A DNA stretch of 50,501 nucleotides from Patescibacteria group bacterium (GTDB lineage Bacteria > Patescibacteriota > Minisyncoccia > UBA6257 > GWB1-50-10), in NCBI GenBank assembly GCA_030017555.1, contig JASEIC010000004.1, forward strand, positions 1 to 50,501, given 5' to 3'. Below the pieces are notes generated by a model. It saw only the letters and a program-made list of their open reading frames with translations, ran no database searches and was not told the origin of the DNA. Shown piece by piece: positions 8,617 to 17,300 of the stretch; the stretch's first letter is position 1; every line of letters starts with the position of its first letter. The translations under genes and the position numbers were made by a program.

Positions 8617-8751
8617 ATCCCTCACCCTTCAAAGATTGTTTGATTTAAATAAATCAAGGAAATATCCCATGAATTATAAAATAAAGAAAATAATAAATTT
8701 AAATAACGCTTCCCTGGTCGCGGAGCGACTTATCTTTGAAGGATGAGGGAT
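8617..8751 (+). promoter_or_regulatory. leader hairpin that includes the 8750 start codon (CTTCAAAGAT family, copy 1)
   Basis: ATCCCTCACCCTTCAAAGAT (8617-8636) pairs with ATCTTTGAAGGATGAGGGAT (8732-8751) over 20 positions with a single C-A mismatch. The right arm contains the A and U of the start codon and an SD-like AAGGA six bases before it, so the ribosome site would be buried. Inside lie TTGATTTA/TAAATCAA and a conserved hairpin (CGCTTC/GGAGCG or alternatively GTCGC-GGA-GCGAC). Copy 2 at 11188-11323 keeps the fold with different bases. Confidence 0.7.
8669..8746 (+). CDS. possible 25-aa leader peptide inside the hairpin
   Basis: ATG 8669, preceded by AAGGA at 8-nt spacing, opens a 25-codon frame (starting MNYKIKKIINLNNASLVAER). 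It ends at TGA 8744-8746, three bases before the ATG of the glycosyltransferase. Translating ribosomes would open the right arm of the hairpin, giving translational coupling. The second copy of the element also has an open frame ending at the downstream start, but in a different register, so coding is uncertain. Confidence 0.35.
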   Translation: MNYKIKKIINLNNASLVAERLIFEG

Positions 8752-9496
8752 GAAACCTTTTTTATCAGTAATTATTCCAACTTATAATGAGGCAAAAAGC
8801 TTGCCTTTAACGTTAATTGACGTTGATCGTCACTTGAGTCAGGTTGAGTACTCATCGGAAATTATCGTTGTTAATGACGGTTCAGTTGATGAGACGCGTG
8901 AAATAGCGGAGCGCTTTAGTCATCTTATAAAAAATCTTCAGTTAATCGATAATAATGAAAATCATGGCAAGGGGTATGTCGTAAGAAAAGGAATGCTTGC
9001 TGCGCGCGGTAATTTTAGGATTTTTATGGATGCTGATAATTCAACTTCAGTTGGTCATTTTGACAAGGCCTTTCCGTATTTGCGGGAGGGCTATGACGTG
9101 GTGATTGGTTCCAGGGCCCTAAAAGGTTCTAAACTTGAACCGCCCCAGCCGTTATTTAAACGTTTGTTGGGAAAAATGGGCAATCTTTATGTTAGATTAA
9201 TAGGTCTTCGCGGATTTCACGATACTCAATGCGGATTTAAATGTTTTTCCGAGGAAGCCGCAGAAAAAATCTTTAAATTAGCTCAAATCGATCATTGGGC
9301 GTTTGATGTCGAGATTTTGTTTTTAGCAAAGTCATTGGGTTTAAAAATAAAAGAAATTCCGGTTGTTTGGGTTAATAATATCCATTCACAGGTCAGCTTT
9401 ATGGGTTATTTTCAGACTCTTATTGATGTCGCAAAAATAAAGTATAGGATTTCAAAAGGAAAGTACGATTTATCGATTTTAAATCAGAAAAAGTAG
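8750..9496 (+). CDS. family 2 glycosyltransferase (dolichyl/undecaprenyl-phosphate sugar transferase type)
   Basis: A 248-aa GT-A fold enzyme. FLSVIIPTYNEAKSLPLTL is the nucleotide-binding start; EIIVVNDGSVDET and FRIFMDADNSTS (the DxD-type motif) follow, then VVIGSR and HDTQCGFKCF. This pattern is typical of dolichyl-phosphate beta-glucosyltransferase-like enzymes that move a sugar from UDP or GDP to a polyprenyl phosphate. There is no C-terminal membrane segment. It lies behind GtrA (7998) and a structured leader. Surface glycan or glycoprotein synthesis is the likely role. Confidence 0.85.
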   Translation: MKPFLSVIIPTYNEAKSLPLTLIDVDRHLSQVEYSSEIIVVNDGSVDETREIAERFSHLIKNLQLIDNNENHGKGYVVRKGMLAARGNFRIFMDADNSTSVGHFDKAFPYLREGYDVVIGSRALKGSKLEPPQPLFKRLLGKMGNLYVRLIGLRGFHDTQCGFKCFSEEAAEKIFKLAQIDHWAFDVEILFLAKSLGLKIKEIPVVWVNNIHSQVSFMGYFQTLIDVAKIKYRISKGKYDLSILNQKK

Positions 9497-9759
9497 ATTT
9501 GGTCGGTTTATTAATTAAATTAGGATTTAATTAATTTTTAACGTCTAAAAACTCGCTAAAAACCGGAAAATAATTGATTTTCCCTATATGTGGATTTGTT
9601 GTATATGGCATGTACATAATTTTAGCTTAGGGTGTTGCAAAGGTATTGAAACATTACGAGGTAACTTGACAGAATATGGGTAGTATGCTAAACTTACATC
9701 AGAAACTTACGAACTTAATAAACTAATTTCATTAATAACTACTAAGAAAGGAACGCATT
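9497..9759 (+). promoter_or_regulatory. intergenic region with a consensus promoter and RBS for the 9760 gene
   Basis: TTGACA (9666-9671), a 17-nt spacer and TAAACT (9689-9694) form a sigma-70-type promoter, giving a leader of roughly 60 nt. AAAGGA (9747-9752) is a strong SD 7 nt before ATG 9760, unlike most neighbours. Further upstream, GGAAAAT/ATTTTCC (9562-9580) forms a 7-bp hairpin without a U-run, perhaps the 3' end of the glycosyltransferase transcript. I see no gene in 9497-9660. Confidence 0.65.
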
Positions 9760-10293
9760 ATGTGCGATTTTATATCATGGAAAGAAAAAGCCAAAAAGCA
9801 ACTCCTTGCTCAGAAGTCCATGCTCTTGAAAACCTTTTCCCTTACGGTTCCGAAGGGCTACAAGCACAAAACCCAGCTCAGCACGTTGAAGCGCAAAAAC
9901 TTCCACTATTTTAACGATGCTGTGACGGACAAGAACTTTCGGAACGCAACAAAGAAACTCATCCCCGGCAAGACCTATGAGGTCAAGATCGTGAATATTG
10001 GTTCGCGCTTGACCTCTGAGGAATGCATGGATGTGTACACACGTGAGAAAGCGATCTTCACGGGTGCTCAAGGTCTTTTATTAGTCTGTCAGCTAAAGAA
10101 AGAAGAGTTTCCGAAAGGGAAACGGACTCTCTCTTTTGATGAAAAGAAAGCTCTCTATAAAGACGTTTACGGCGACCACATGGTGCCGTACGTGGACTGC
10201 CGCTCGGGCGGAGACTACAGATTCCGCCTCGCCTACTTCGCGAATAGCTGTATCGCCGACGACTGTTTGCTCCTCTTCTGCGACGGTGAATAG
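9760..10293 (+). CDS. hypothetical protein, 177 aa, with foreign-looking codon use
   Basis: I do not recognise a family. The protein starts MCDFISWKEKAKKQLLAQKS, is rich in lysine, has no signal peptide or membrane segment, and ends with a cysteine-containing segment (YVDCRSGGDYRF, NSCIADDC, LLFCDGE). Codon choice differs visibly from neighbours: AAG, CTC, ATC and GAG are frequent and the gene is more GC-rich, while adjacent genes favour AAA, TTA and ATT. It is a self-contained unit with its own consensus promoter, strong SD and GNRA-loop terminator. This suggests recent transfer or selection for high expression. Function unknown. Confidence 0.65.
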   Translation: MCDFISWKEKAKKQLLAQKSMLLKTFSLTVPKGYKHKTQLSTLKRKNFHYFNDAVTDKNFRNATKKLIPGKTYEVKIVNIGSRLTSEECMDVYTREKAIFTGAQGLLLVCQLKKEEFPKGKRTLSFDEKKALYKDVYGDHMVPYVDCRSGGDYRFRLAYFANSCIADDCLLLFCDGE

Positions 10294-10353
10294 CTCTTTG
10301 ACGCTTACGTCCATCAATAATGACCTTAGGTCTTTTAGACCATTTGATTTAAG

Positions 10354-10379
10354 CCTTTCATGCAAATGAGAGGTTTTTT
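10354..10379 (+). terminator. intrinsic terminator of the 9760 gene
   Basis: CCTTTCAT (10354-10361), a GCAA tetraloop and ATGAGAGG (10366-10373) are followed by TTTTTT (10374-10379). The stem can be extended by AAG/UUU. A smaller GGTC-TTTTA-GACC hairpin lies just upstream (10329-10341). Confidence 0.85.
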
Positions 10380-10434
10380 ATATAAATTTCAATTCAAGAG
10401 GAAATTTTAAATAAAAATTGCTATTATTATAGTA

Positions 10435-11187
10435 ATGAATAAAAAGTTAATTATTGCTAACTGGAAAATGAATCCAATTATGAGGAACGAAGCGATAAAA
10501 TTAGCGCGCCAAAGCGATTTTTCTAATATAGTTATTGCCCCGCCGTTTTTGTTTTTGTCGGATATTTCAAAAGTTTTAAAAAAAGCTTGTCTTGGCGCTC
10601 AAGATGTTTTTTGGGAGAATCCGCCAACTGGCGGAGGCGCTTATACCGGCGAGATTTCTCCGTCAATGTTAAAAAGTTTCCGTGTCGAGTATGTTATTAT
10701 CGGCCATTCTGAAAGACGTTGTTCTTTAAATGAAAGCGATGAGCTTATAAATAAAAAAGTTTTAGCTTGTTTGAAAAACGGATTAAAAGTTATTCTTTGT
10801 ATTGGTGAAGATTGGTCAAAAAGAAAAATGGGTTTGATTCACGCGAAAAAATTCGTAGAAAATCAGTTATTGAAAGACATTGCCGGTTTAAAAGAAAACG
10901 ACTTAAAAGTCGGCAAGTTAATAATTGCTTATGAGCCGGTTTGGGCCATTGGTACCGGCAAAAGCGATAATCCAAAAGAAATCAGAGAAATGACGAGTTT
11001 TATAAAAGATATTCTTTATTCAAAATTCAAGACAAGAAATATAAAAGTTTTATATGGCGGTTCAGTGAATTCAAAAAATATCAAATCTTTTTTAAGTGTA
11101 GGAGAAATAGACGGCGCTTTAGTGGGAGGCGTCAGTTTAAAGCCAAATGAATTTAAAAAAGTGATAAAATTTTCTCAAACAAGATGA
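10435..11187 (+). CDS. tpiA: triosephosphate isomerase
   Basis: A 250-aa TIM barrel that interconverts glyceraldehyde-3-phosphate and dihydroxyacetone phosphate. Catalytic motifs are intact: NWKMN with Lys near 12, IIGHSERR with the catalytic His, AYEPVWAIGTGK with the catalytic Glu and the mobile loop, and YGGSVNS for phosphate. A short insertion, WENPPTGGGAYTGE, is encoded by the palindrome TCCGCCAACTGGCGGA (10620-10635), where other TIMs have a shorter loop. TATTAT lies a few bases before ATG 10435, suggesting a leaderless transcript. Confidence 0.95.
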   Translation: MNKKLIIANWKMNPIMRNEAIKLARQSDFSNIVIAPPFLFLSDISKVLKKACLGAQDVFWENPPTGGGAYTGEISPSMLKSFRVEYVIIGHSERRCSLNESDELINKKVLACLKNGLKVILCIGEDWSKRKMGLIHAKKFVENQLLKDIAGLKENDLKVGKLIIAYEPVWAIGTGKSDNPKEIREMTSFIKDILYSKFKTRNIKVLYGGSVNSKNIKSFLSVGEIDGALVGGVSLKPNEFKKVIKFSQTR

Positions 11188-11323
11188 ATTCCTCACTTTT
11201 CAAAGATTGATTAATAAATATAAAGACAAAAAAACATTATTGTGAATAATAAACAATTAAAAACAATAAATTTCAAAACGCTTCTCTGGTCGCGAAGCGA
11301 CTTATCTTTGAAGGGTGAGGGAT
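11188..11323 (+). promoter_or_regulatory. leader hairpin that includes the 11322 start codon (CTTCAAAGAT family, copy 2)
   Basis: ATTCCTCACTTTTCAAAGAT (11188-11207) pairs with ATCTTTGAAGGGTGAGGGAT (11304-11323) over all 20 positions, three of them G-U. The right arm contains the start codon's A and U. The internal hairpin CGCTTC/GAAGCG is kept relative to copy 1 (GGAGCG) by an A-U for G-U exchange. A 27-codon frame from GTG 11242 ends at TGA 11323-11325 and overlaps ATG 11322. The sequence between the left arm and the internal hairpin has diverged from copy 1. Confidence 0.7.
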
Positions 11324-12104
11324 GAACCGGACTGTTAAGCAAATTATATACGGCACTTTTTTTGCGCTGGTTTTTATTTTTTTGATTTTCGGCTTAAGCC
11401 AATTTTTTTCTGAAAAAGAAAAAATTCCAACTTGTTTTGACGGTATAAAAAACCAAAGGGAGAAAGATATTGATTGCGGCGGGCCTTGTATTTCTTGCGA
11501 GATTATTAAGCTCAAATCTATAGAGAGTTCCTCGCCGATTAAGATTTTACATTTAAGTAATGGCCGGCTTGCGCTCTTGGCAAAAATATTAAATCCAAAT
11601 GAAACTTACGGAACAGATAGATTTTTTTATAACTTCAAACTTTATGACGGCGATAGTAATTTATTAGAGACTTTATCCGGCGGTGATAATATTTATCCAG
11701 CTGAAACAAAGTATTTATATGTTGTGCCGCTTGAGGCAAGTTTTATTAAGTTAAAACGAGTCGAGGTGGAGTTCTCAAAAGCTCAAGATATTGAGTGGCG
11801 TGCCAGTCATCTTTTTTTGAGATCAAATCTTAACGATCCGATAAGTGTGTCAACGAAAATAATTGACGGACGAATTCATGTTGGTGGAATTATAAAGAAC
11901 TCCAGTTCGATTGGCGCCGAAGAAGTTAAAATCATCGCTCTTATTTTTGATAAATTTGATGACGATTTGTTTGCAATGCAAACAGTTCTCAATAATTTAG
12001 AAGCATTTAGCGAGAAAACATTTAATATTATTTTTCCGGCGGATATAAGGCTTATTAATAATGTTGATTTGAAGTCGACTAAACTTTTTATAAGCAGTAG
12101 ATGA
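11322..12104 (+). CDS. membrane-anchored DCGGPC-motif protein, 260 aa
   Basis: One N-terminal membrane segment (about 8-27: IYGTFFALVFIFLIFGL) is followed by a cysteine motif with the pattern C-x2-DGIKNQREKDIDCGGPCISC (about 38-60). This DG..N..E.DIDCGG.C..C pattern is common in CPR envelope proteins. The remaining ~200 residues look like two extracytoplasmic beta-sandwich domains (GRIHVGGIIKNSSSIGAEEV resembles a FxxLyD/CARDB-like repeat). Function is unknown; a surface or periplasmic role is likely. It overlaps rodA by 4 bp and is probably co-transcribed with it. Confidence 0.65.
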   Translation: MNRTVKQIIYGTFFALVFIFLIFGLSQFFSEKEKIPTCFDGIKNQREKDIDCGGPCISCEIIKLKSIESSSPIKILHLSNGRLALLAKILNPNETYGTDRFFYNFKLYDGDSNLLETLSGGDNIYPAETKYLYVVPLEASFIKLKRVEVEFSKAQDIEWRASHLFLRSNLNDPISVSTKIIDGRIHVGGIIKNSSSIGAEEVKIIALIFDKFDDDLFAMQTVLNNLEAFSEKTFNIIFPADIRLINNVDLKSTKLFISSR

Positions 12105-13174
12105 GTGTTCGTTGGAGTAAATTTGATTGGGTTCTTTTGAGTAGTTTAGCGGTCATTGCTTTTGCCAGTTTGATTTCGTTGGCTAGTTTTGATAACGATT
12201 CTTTTTGGCGACAACTCGTATGGTATATTTTTGCATTCATTATTATTTTTTTTGGCGCTCGTCTTGATTGGCGTTGGCTTGGGGGACAGTCCTGGTTTCG
12301 AAACGGTTTATATTGGTTGAGTATCGCTTTTCTGGTTTTCTCGAATCTCCAATCACGAACCGTGCGTGGTACGCGCGGTTGGTTGTTTGTTGGTGATTTT
12401 CAATTTCAACCGGCAGAATTAATGAAACTTGCTTTAATTTTACTTCTTGCTAATTTTTTTTCACGCCGACATATTGCTGCTTGGCAAAGTAAAAATATTT
12501 TTTCTTCTTTTCTTTATACATTGATTCCGACGTTTCTTGTCGTGATTCATCCGGATTTCGGTTCAGCGATTGTGATTTTTGGTATTTGGATAGGTTTTTT
12601 GCTTTTAAGTGGTGTAAATAAGAAAAGATTTTTGCTTGGTTTCGCTATTGCTGTTTTTGCTGGAATTTTTCTTTGGATGTTTTTTTTGAGGCCATATCAA
12701 CAAGACAGACTTGTTGGTTTTATTTTTCCTGAGCGTGATCCTTTAGGAATCAATTACAATGTGAATCAATCAAAGATCGCTATTGGTTCAGCGGGATTGT
12801 GGGGAAAGGGTTTTGGGGGAGGAACTCAAACTCAACTTGGCTTTTTGCCGGCTGCGCCAACGGATTTTATTTTCGCGGCTTTTACTGAGGAATGGGGCTT
12901 TGCGGGGGGGTTAGTTATCATCTTGACATATATTATTATTATCTATAGATTGATTAGTACTGGTCTGAAAGCAAGAGATAACCATTCCCGTTTTATTGTT
13001 CTTGGTGGAATATTGTTTTTAGCGATTCATTTTTTCATAAATATAGGTTCAAATTTAGGCTTAGTGCCGGTTACTGGTATTCCTTTGCCTTTTTTCAGCT
13101 ACGGAGGATCTAATCTCTTGACAATGGCCATTCTCATAGGTATTATTGAACATATTAAACTTGAATCTCGTTAG
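12101..13174 (+). CDS. rodA: SEDS-family peptidoglycan polymerase (RodA-like)
   Basis: A 357-aa protein with about ten membrane segments. SEDS motifs are present: PAELMKLALILLLANF, VIHPDFGSAIVIF with the catalytic-type Asp, NQSKIAIGSAGLWGKG, FLPAAPTDFIFAAFTEEWGF and the C-terminal GIPLPFFSYGGSNLL. SEDS proteins polymerise lipid II glycan chains with a class B PBP. The sequence is closer to RodA than FtsW by the QSKIAIGSAG and PTDFIF blocks. No PBP gene is visible nearby. mltG follows. The end of this gene forms the left arm of the mltG leader hairpin. Confidence 0.88.
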   Translation: MSVRWSKFDWVLLSSLAVIAFASLISLASFDNDSFWRQLVWYIFAFIIIFFGARLDWRWLGGQSWFRNGLYWLSIAFLVFSNLQSRTVRGTRGWLFVGDFQFQPAELMKLALILLLANFFSRRHIAAWQSKNIFSSFLYTLIPTFLVVIHPDFGSAIVIFGIWIGFLLLSGVNKKRFLLGFAIAVFAGIFLWMFFLRPYQQDRLVGFIFPERDPLGINYNVNQSKIAIGSAGLWGKGFGGGTQTQLGFLPAAPTDFIFAAFTEEWGFAGGLVIILTYIIIIYRLISTGLKARDNHSRFIVLGGILFLAIHFFINIGSNLGLVPVTGIPLPFFSYGGSNLLTMAILIGIIEHIKLESR

Positions 13175-13271
13175 AAAACAAAACTAATGGTTTTTCGTTG
13201 TTATTAGTTATATTTGCAAGAAAATAAACATTTTTGTATACTTTAATATAAATTAATTTTCTAAACGGGAT
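13165..13271 (+). promoter_or_regulatory. leader hairpin that includes the mltG start codon (ACGGGAT family)
   Basis: ATCTCGTTAGAAAA (13165-13178, overlapping the rodA stop) pairs with TTTTCTAAACGGGAT (13257-13271) with one bulged A and one G-U. The right arm holds the A and U of the mltG ATG. Between them AACTAAT/ATTAGTT gives a second 7-bp hairpin. The right-arm core (TCTAAACGGGAT) recurs at 36310-36323 and on the minus strand before murA. Confidence 0.6.
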
Positions 13272-14319
13272 GAATCCTCAAATTGAACAAAGAGGGCGGT
13301 TTTCTTTTGGTCTCCCGATTATTTTAGGGATTATTTTATTGTTCATTTTAGTAATCGCGTATTTTTTTTATGGCTTGCAACCAGTATCGTGGAGTGATAC
13401 TGCTCAAGGCGATTTAAAAGGAGCAGAGAACGGTTTAATAAAATTTAAAATTATACGCGGTGAGAGTTTTAAAAATATTGGGGCAAGACTATCAAGAGAG
13501 TCGCTCATAAAATCAATTACTATTTTTAAATTGTATTCGCTTTTAACTGGTAACGCTCAAAAGTTTCAACCGGGCATATACGATTTATCACAAACGATGA
13601 GTGTGCCTCAAATTTTAAGAATTTTAACCGAAGGCGGCAAAAATGAAGCGACCGTCACAATTCCTGAAGGTTCAACCCTACGTGATATAGATAGTATTCT
13701 TACTTCACATTCAATCCTTGAAAAAGATGCGCTAACTAGTTATTCGTTAAAATACTTATCGTTAGAATATCCATTTCTTACCGAAGCAGGTTCTCTGGAA
13801 GGATTTCTTTTCCCCGACACCTATCGTTTTAATATAAATTCAAAAGTTGATAATGTTGTCAGAATATTTCTTGATAATTTTAAAATGAAAGCTTGGCCTC
13901 TTCTTTCTGGAACAAAAAAATGGTATGAGTTTTTGATTTCGGCTTCTTTTTTAGAGCGAGAGGTGCCAGAATTTGATGATCGGCAAATTGTGGCTGGAAT
14001 TTTAATGAAACGTTTAGAGCTTGGCATTCCTCTTCAGATTGATGCGACTATAAGCTATATCAAATGTGATGGTTTATTAAAAGATTGTAATGAGATTTTA
14101 GTAACTAAGGCAGATTTGAAAATTCCGTCAACTTATAATACTTATCAGCATTTAGGTTGGACGCCAACACCCATCGCGAATCCGGGGCAAGCCGCAATAA
14201 AGGCCGCTCTTACGCCAAAAACCACCCCTTATTTGTACTTTTTATCATCGAAAACAAACGAAACTATGTTTTCAAAAACATTGGAAGAACACAACATAAA
14301 AAGGGCTAAATATTTATAA
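13270..14319 (+). CDS. mltG: endolytic murein transglycosylase MltG (YceG-like)
   Basis: A 349-aa protein with one N-terminal membrane anchor (about 14-35, LPIILGIILLFILVIAYFFY). A LysM-like subdomain (IIRGESFKNIGARL) and the YceG catalytic domain follow: TIPEGSTLRDI, LEGFLFPDTYRF, SASFLEREVP with the catalytic Glu, IPLQIDATISY and PTPIANPGQAAIKAAL. MltG cuts nascent glycan strands and sets their length, acting with the elongation machinery; rodA lies immediately upstream. Translation may be controlled by the leader hairpin ending in its start codon. Confidence 0.92.
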   Translation: MNPQIEQRGRFSFGLPIILGIILLFILVIAYFFYGLQPVSWSDTAQGDLKGAENGLIKFKIIRGESFKNIGARLSRESLIKSITIFKLYSLLTGNAQKFQPGIYDLSQTMSVPQILRILTEGGKNEATVTIPEGSTLRDIDSILTSHSILEKDALTSYSLKYLSLEYPFLTEAGSLEGFLFPDTYRFNINSKVDNVVRIFLDNFKMKAWPLLSGTKKWYEFLISASFLEREVPEFDDRQIVAGILMKRLELGIPLQIDATISYIKCDGLLKDCNEILVTKADLKIPSTYNTYQHLGWTPTPIANPGQAAIKAALTPKTTPYLYFLSSKTNETMFSKTLEEHNIKRAKYL

Positions 14320-14343
14320 AATAAGGTCGCAATTTTTAAAAAT

Positions 14344-17300
14344 ATGATAAATACATTTAAACCTAAGGTTTTTTCGTCTTATCTTGGTTCGGTTCATGCT
14401 CAACCGAATCTAATTGAAATTCAGACAGAATCTTTTAAGTGGTTTATAGAAAAAGGTCTGCGGGAACTTTTTAATGAAATTTCACCAGTTAAGGATCATA
14501 CCGGAAAAGAGCTTGAACTTCATTTTTCAGATTATAAATTTGATTCGCCGAAATATGATGAAGAACAAACCAAAGAAAAAGATCAAACTTATGAAGCGGC
14601 GTTACGGGTAAAATTAAAGCTTGTAAATAATCAAACCAAAGAAGTAAAAGTCCAAGAAGTTTATCTTGGTGATTTTCCAATGATGACAAAACGAGGCACC
14701 TTCATTATTAATGGTGTCGAAAGAGTTGTTATTTCTCAACTTGTTCGTTCGGCTGGCGCGTATTTTACCGCTGAGGTCTTTAAAGGAAAAAAACTTTTTG
14801 GCGCTAAAGTAATTCCTAACCGCGGCGCTTGGCTTGAGATTGAAACTGAGTCGGACGGATTTATTGGCGTTAGAATTGATCGAAAAAGAAAAGCGCCGGT
14901 AACTCAACTTTTGAGAATTTTTGGTTTGAAAGATAATAATGCAATACTCAAGGCCTTTGCTGACATTGATCGCGGTGAGATCAAACATATTGAGGCAACT
15001 CTTAAAAAAGATGACGCTCAAAATCAAGATGAGTCGTTTTTAGGCATTCATCAAAGACTTCGACCAGGCGATCTTACAACTACTGATAATGCTCGACAGC
15101 TCATTGAGGCAATGTTTTTCCGTTTTGATCGGTACGATCTAAGTCGTGTTGGTCGGTTTAAATTCAATCAGCGCTTAAATCTAAGCAGTAAAAAAACTAG
15201 TGGTCTTTTAGATCAAGACGATCTAACGGCATTAGTTCGTGAAATTATTCGCTTAAATAACGATCCGCGCGCTAAAGAAGATGATATTGATCATTTGGGT
15301 AATAGGCGAGTGAGGGCCGTTGGTGAACTTGTTCAATCGCGACTCCGGGTTGGTTTTGCAAGGCTTCGTCGCGGTGTTCAGGATAGAATGTCTACTTTTG
15401 ATCGCCGTTTACTTCAACCAGTTCAGCTTGTTAATTATAAGCTTTTGACTGCCGTAGTTAGAGATTTTTTTGCATCGTCTCAGCTTTCTCAATTTATGGA
15501 TCAAGTAAATCCTTTAGCGGAACTTGAACATAAACGAAGGTTATCAGCTATGGGTCCTGGCGGACTTACAAGAGAACGAGCCGGTTTTGAGGTTCGTGAT
15601 GTTCATCCATCTTATTATGGTAGAATTTGTCCGATTCAAACTCCTGAAGGCGCAAACATTGGTCTTGTGAGTTATTTAGCTAATTATGCGCGTATTAATG
15701 AGTTAGGATTTATAGAAACGCCTTATTCTAAAGTGAAGAAAGGAATTATTACTTCTGAAATTATTTGGCTTGATGCAATTGAAGAGCAAAAATATAATAT
15801 TGTGCAATCCGACTTATCTGCCGATGTTAAAGGGCATATTTTTGAAAAAGTAGTTGCTGCTCGGATAAATGGTGTGCCAGGTACTTGTGATCGTGATGAG
15901 GTTGATTTTATTGATGTTTCGCCGAATCAACTTGTCAGTATTTCGACTTCTCTTATTCCATTTCTCGAACATGATGATGCTAATCGCGCTCTTATGGGTT
16001 CTAATATGCAGCGTCAAGGCGTTCCTTCTGTTAAATCTCAAATGCCCCTAGTTGGTACTGGTCAGGAAGAAAAAGCGGCTCGCGATTCTGAACAAATGGT
16101 TATTTCTGATGTTGATGGAACGGTTTTAGAGATTGATGGCCGAGCCATTATTATAAAAACATCATCGGGTAATAAAACTTTCCCGCTTCTTAAATTTAAG
16201 CGATCAAATCAATCAACTTGTATTTCTCAAAAACCAATTGTAAAAGTCGGTGACAAGGTTAAAAAAGGAACGCTTCTTGCCGACGGTCCGGCGACTAATC
16301 AAGGCGTTTTAAGCTTGGGTCAGAATTTATTAGTGGCATTTTTACCGTGGCGTGGCGGAAATTTTGAAGACGCAATTATTCTTTCTGAAAGAGTAGCGCG
16401 CGATGATCGATTTACTTCTATTCATATAGAAACGTTTATTTGTTCGGTTCGCGACACTAAACTTGGTCCAGAATTAACTACACCCGATATTCCTAATGTT
16501 TCTGAAGACAAATTAAGAAATTTAGACGAAGAAGGTATTGTTCGGATTGGCGCCGAGATGAGGGTCGGTGATATTTTAGTTGGTAAAATTTCTCCCAAAG
16601 GCGAATCGGAACTTTCATCCGAGGAAAGGCTTCTTCGAGCTATTTTTGGCGAAAAAGCTCGTGACGTTAAGGATACTTCTCTTACTTTGCCTCATGGTAA
16701 ACAAGGTCGTGTTATCGGTATTAAAATATTTGCTCGCGACAAAGGTGATAAACTCGAACCGGGAATTATAAAAAAGATTCAAATTGAAGTGGCGCAGCTT
16801 AGAAAGATTAAAGCCGGCGATAAACTTTCCGGTCGTCATGGAAACAAAGGGGTTATTTCTCAAATTAGACCAGTTGAAGATATGCCTTATTTGGAAGATG
16901 GAACGCCGGTTGATATTGTTTTAAATCCTTTGGGTGTTGCTTCTCGTATGAATTTGGGTCAAATTTTGGAAACTCATCTTGGTTTTGCGGCTTTTAAACA
17001 GGGATATCGTGCTGTGGTGCCTAATTTTGTCGGTGCCGATGAAAAAGACATTGAAGAAGAATTAGTAAAAGCCGGTTTGTCACCAACTGGCAAGGTTAAG
17101 GTTTTTGATGGCGTGACTGGAAATGTTTTTCGAGAGCCAGTAACAGTCGGTTTTATTTATATGATGAAATTAAGTCATTTAGTTGAAGATAAGATTCATA
17201 TGCGTTCTACTGGACCATATTCATTAATCACTCAGCAACCTTTAGGCGGTAAAGCTCAATTAGGTGGACAGCGTTTTGGTGAAATGGAGGTGTGGGCGCT

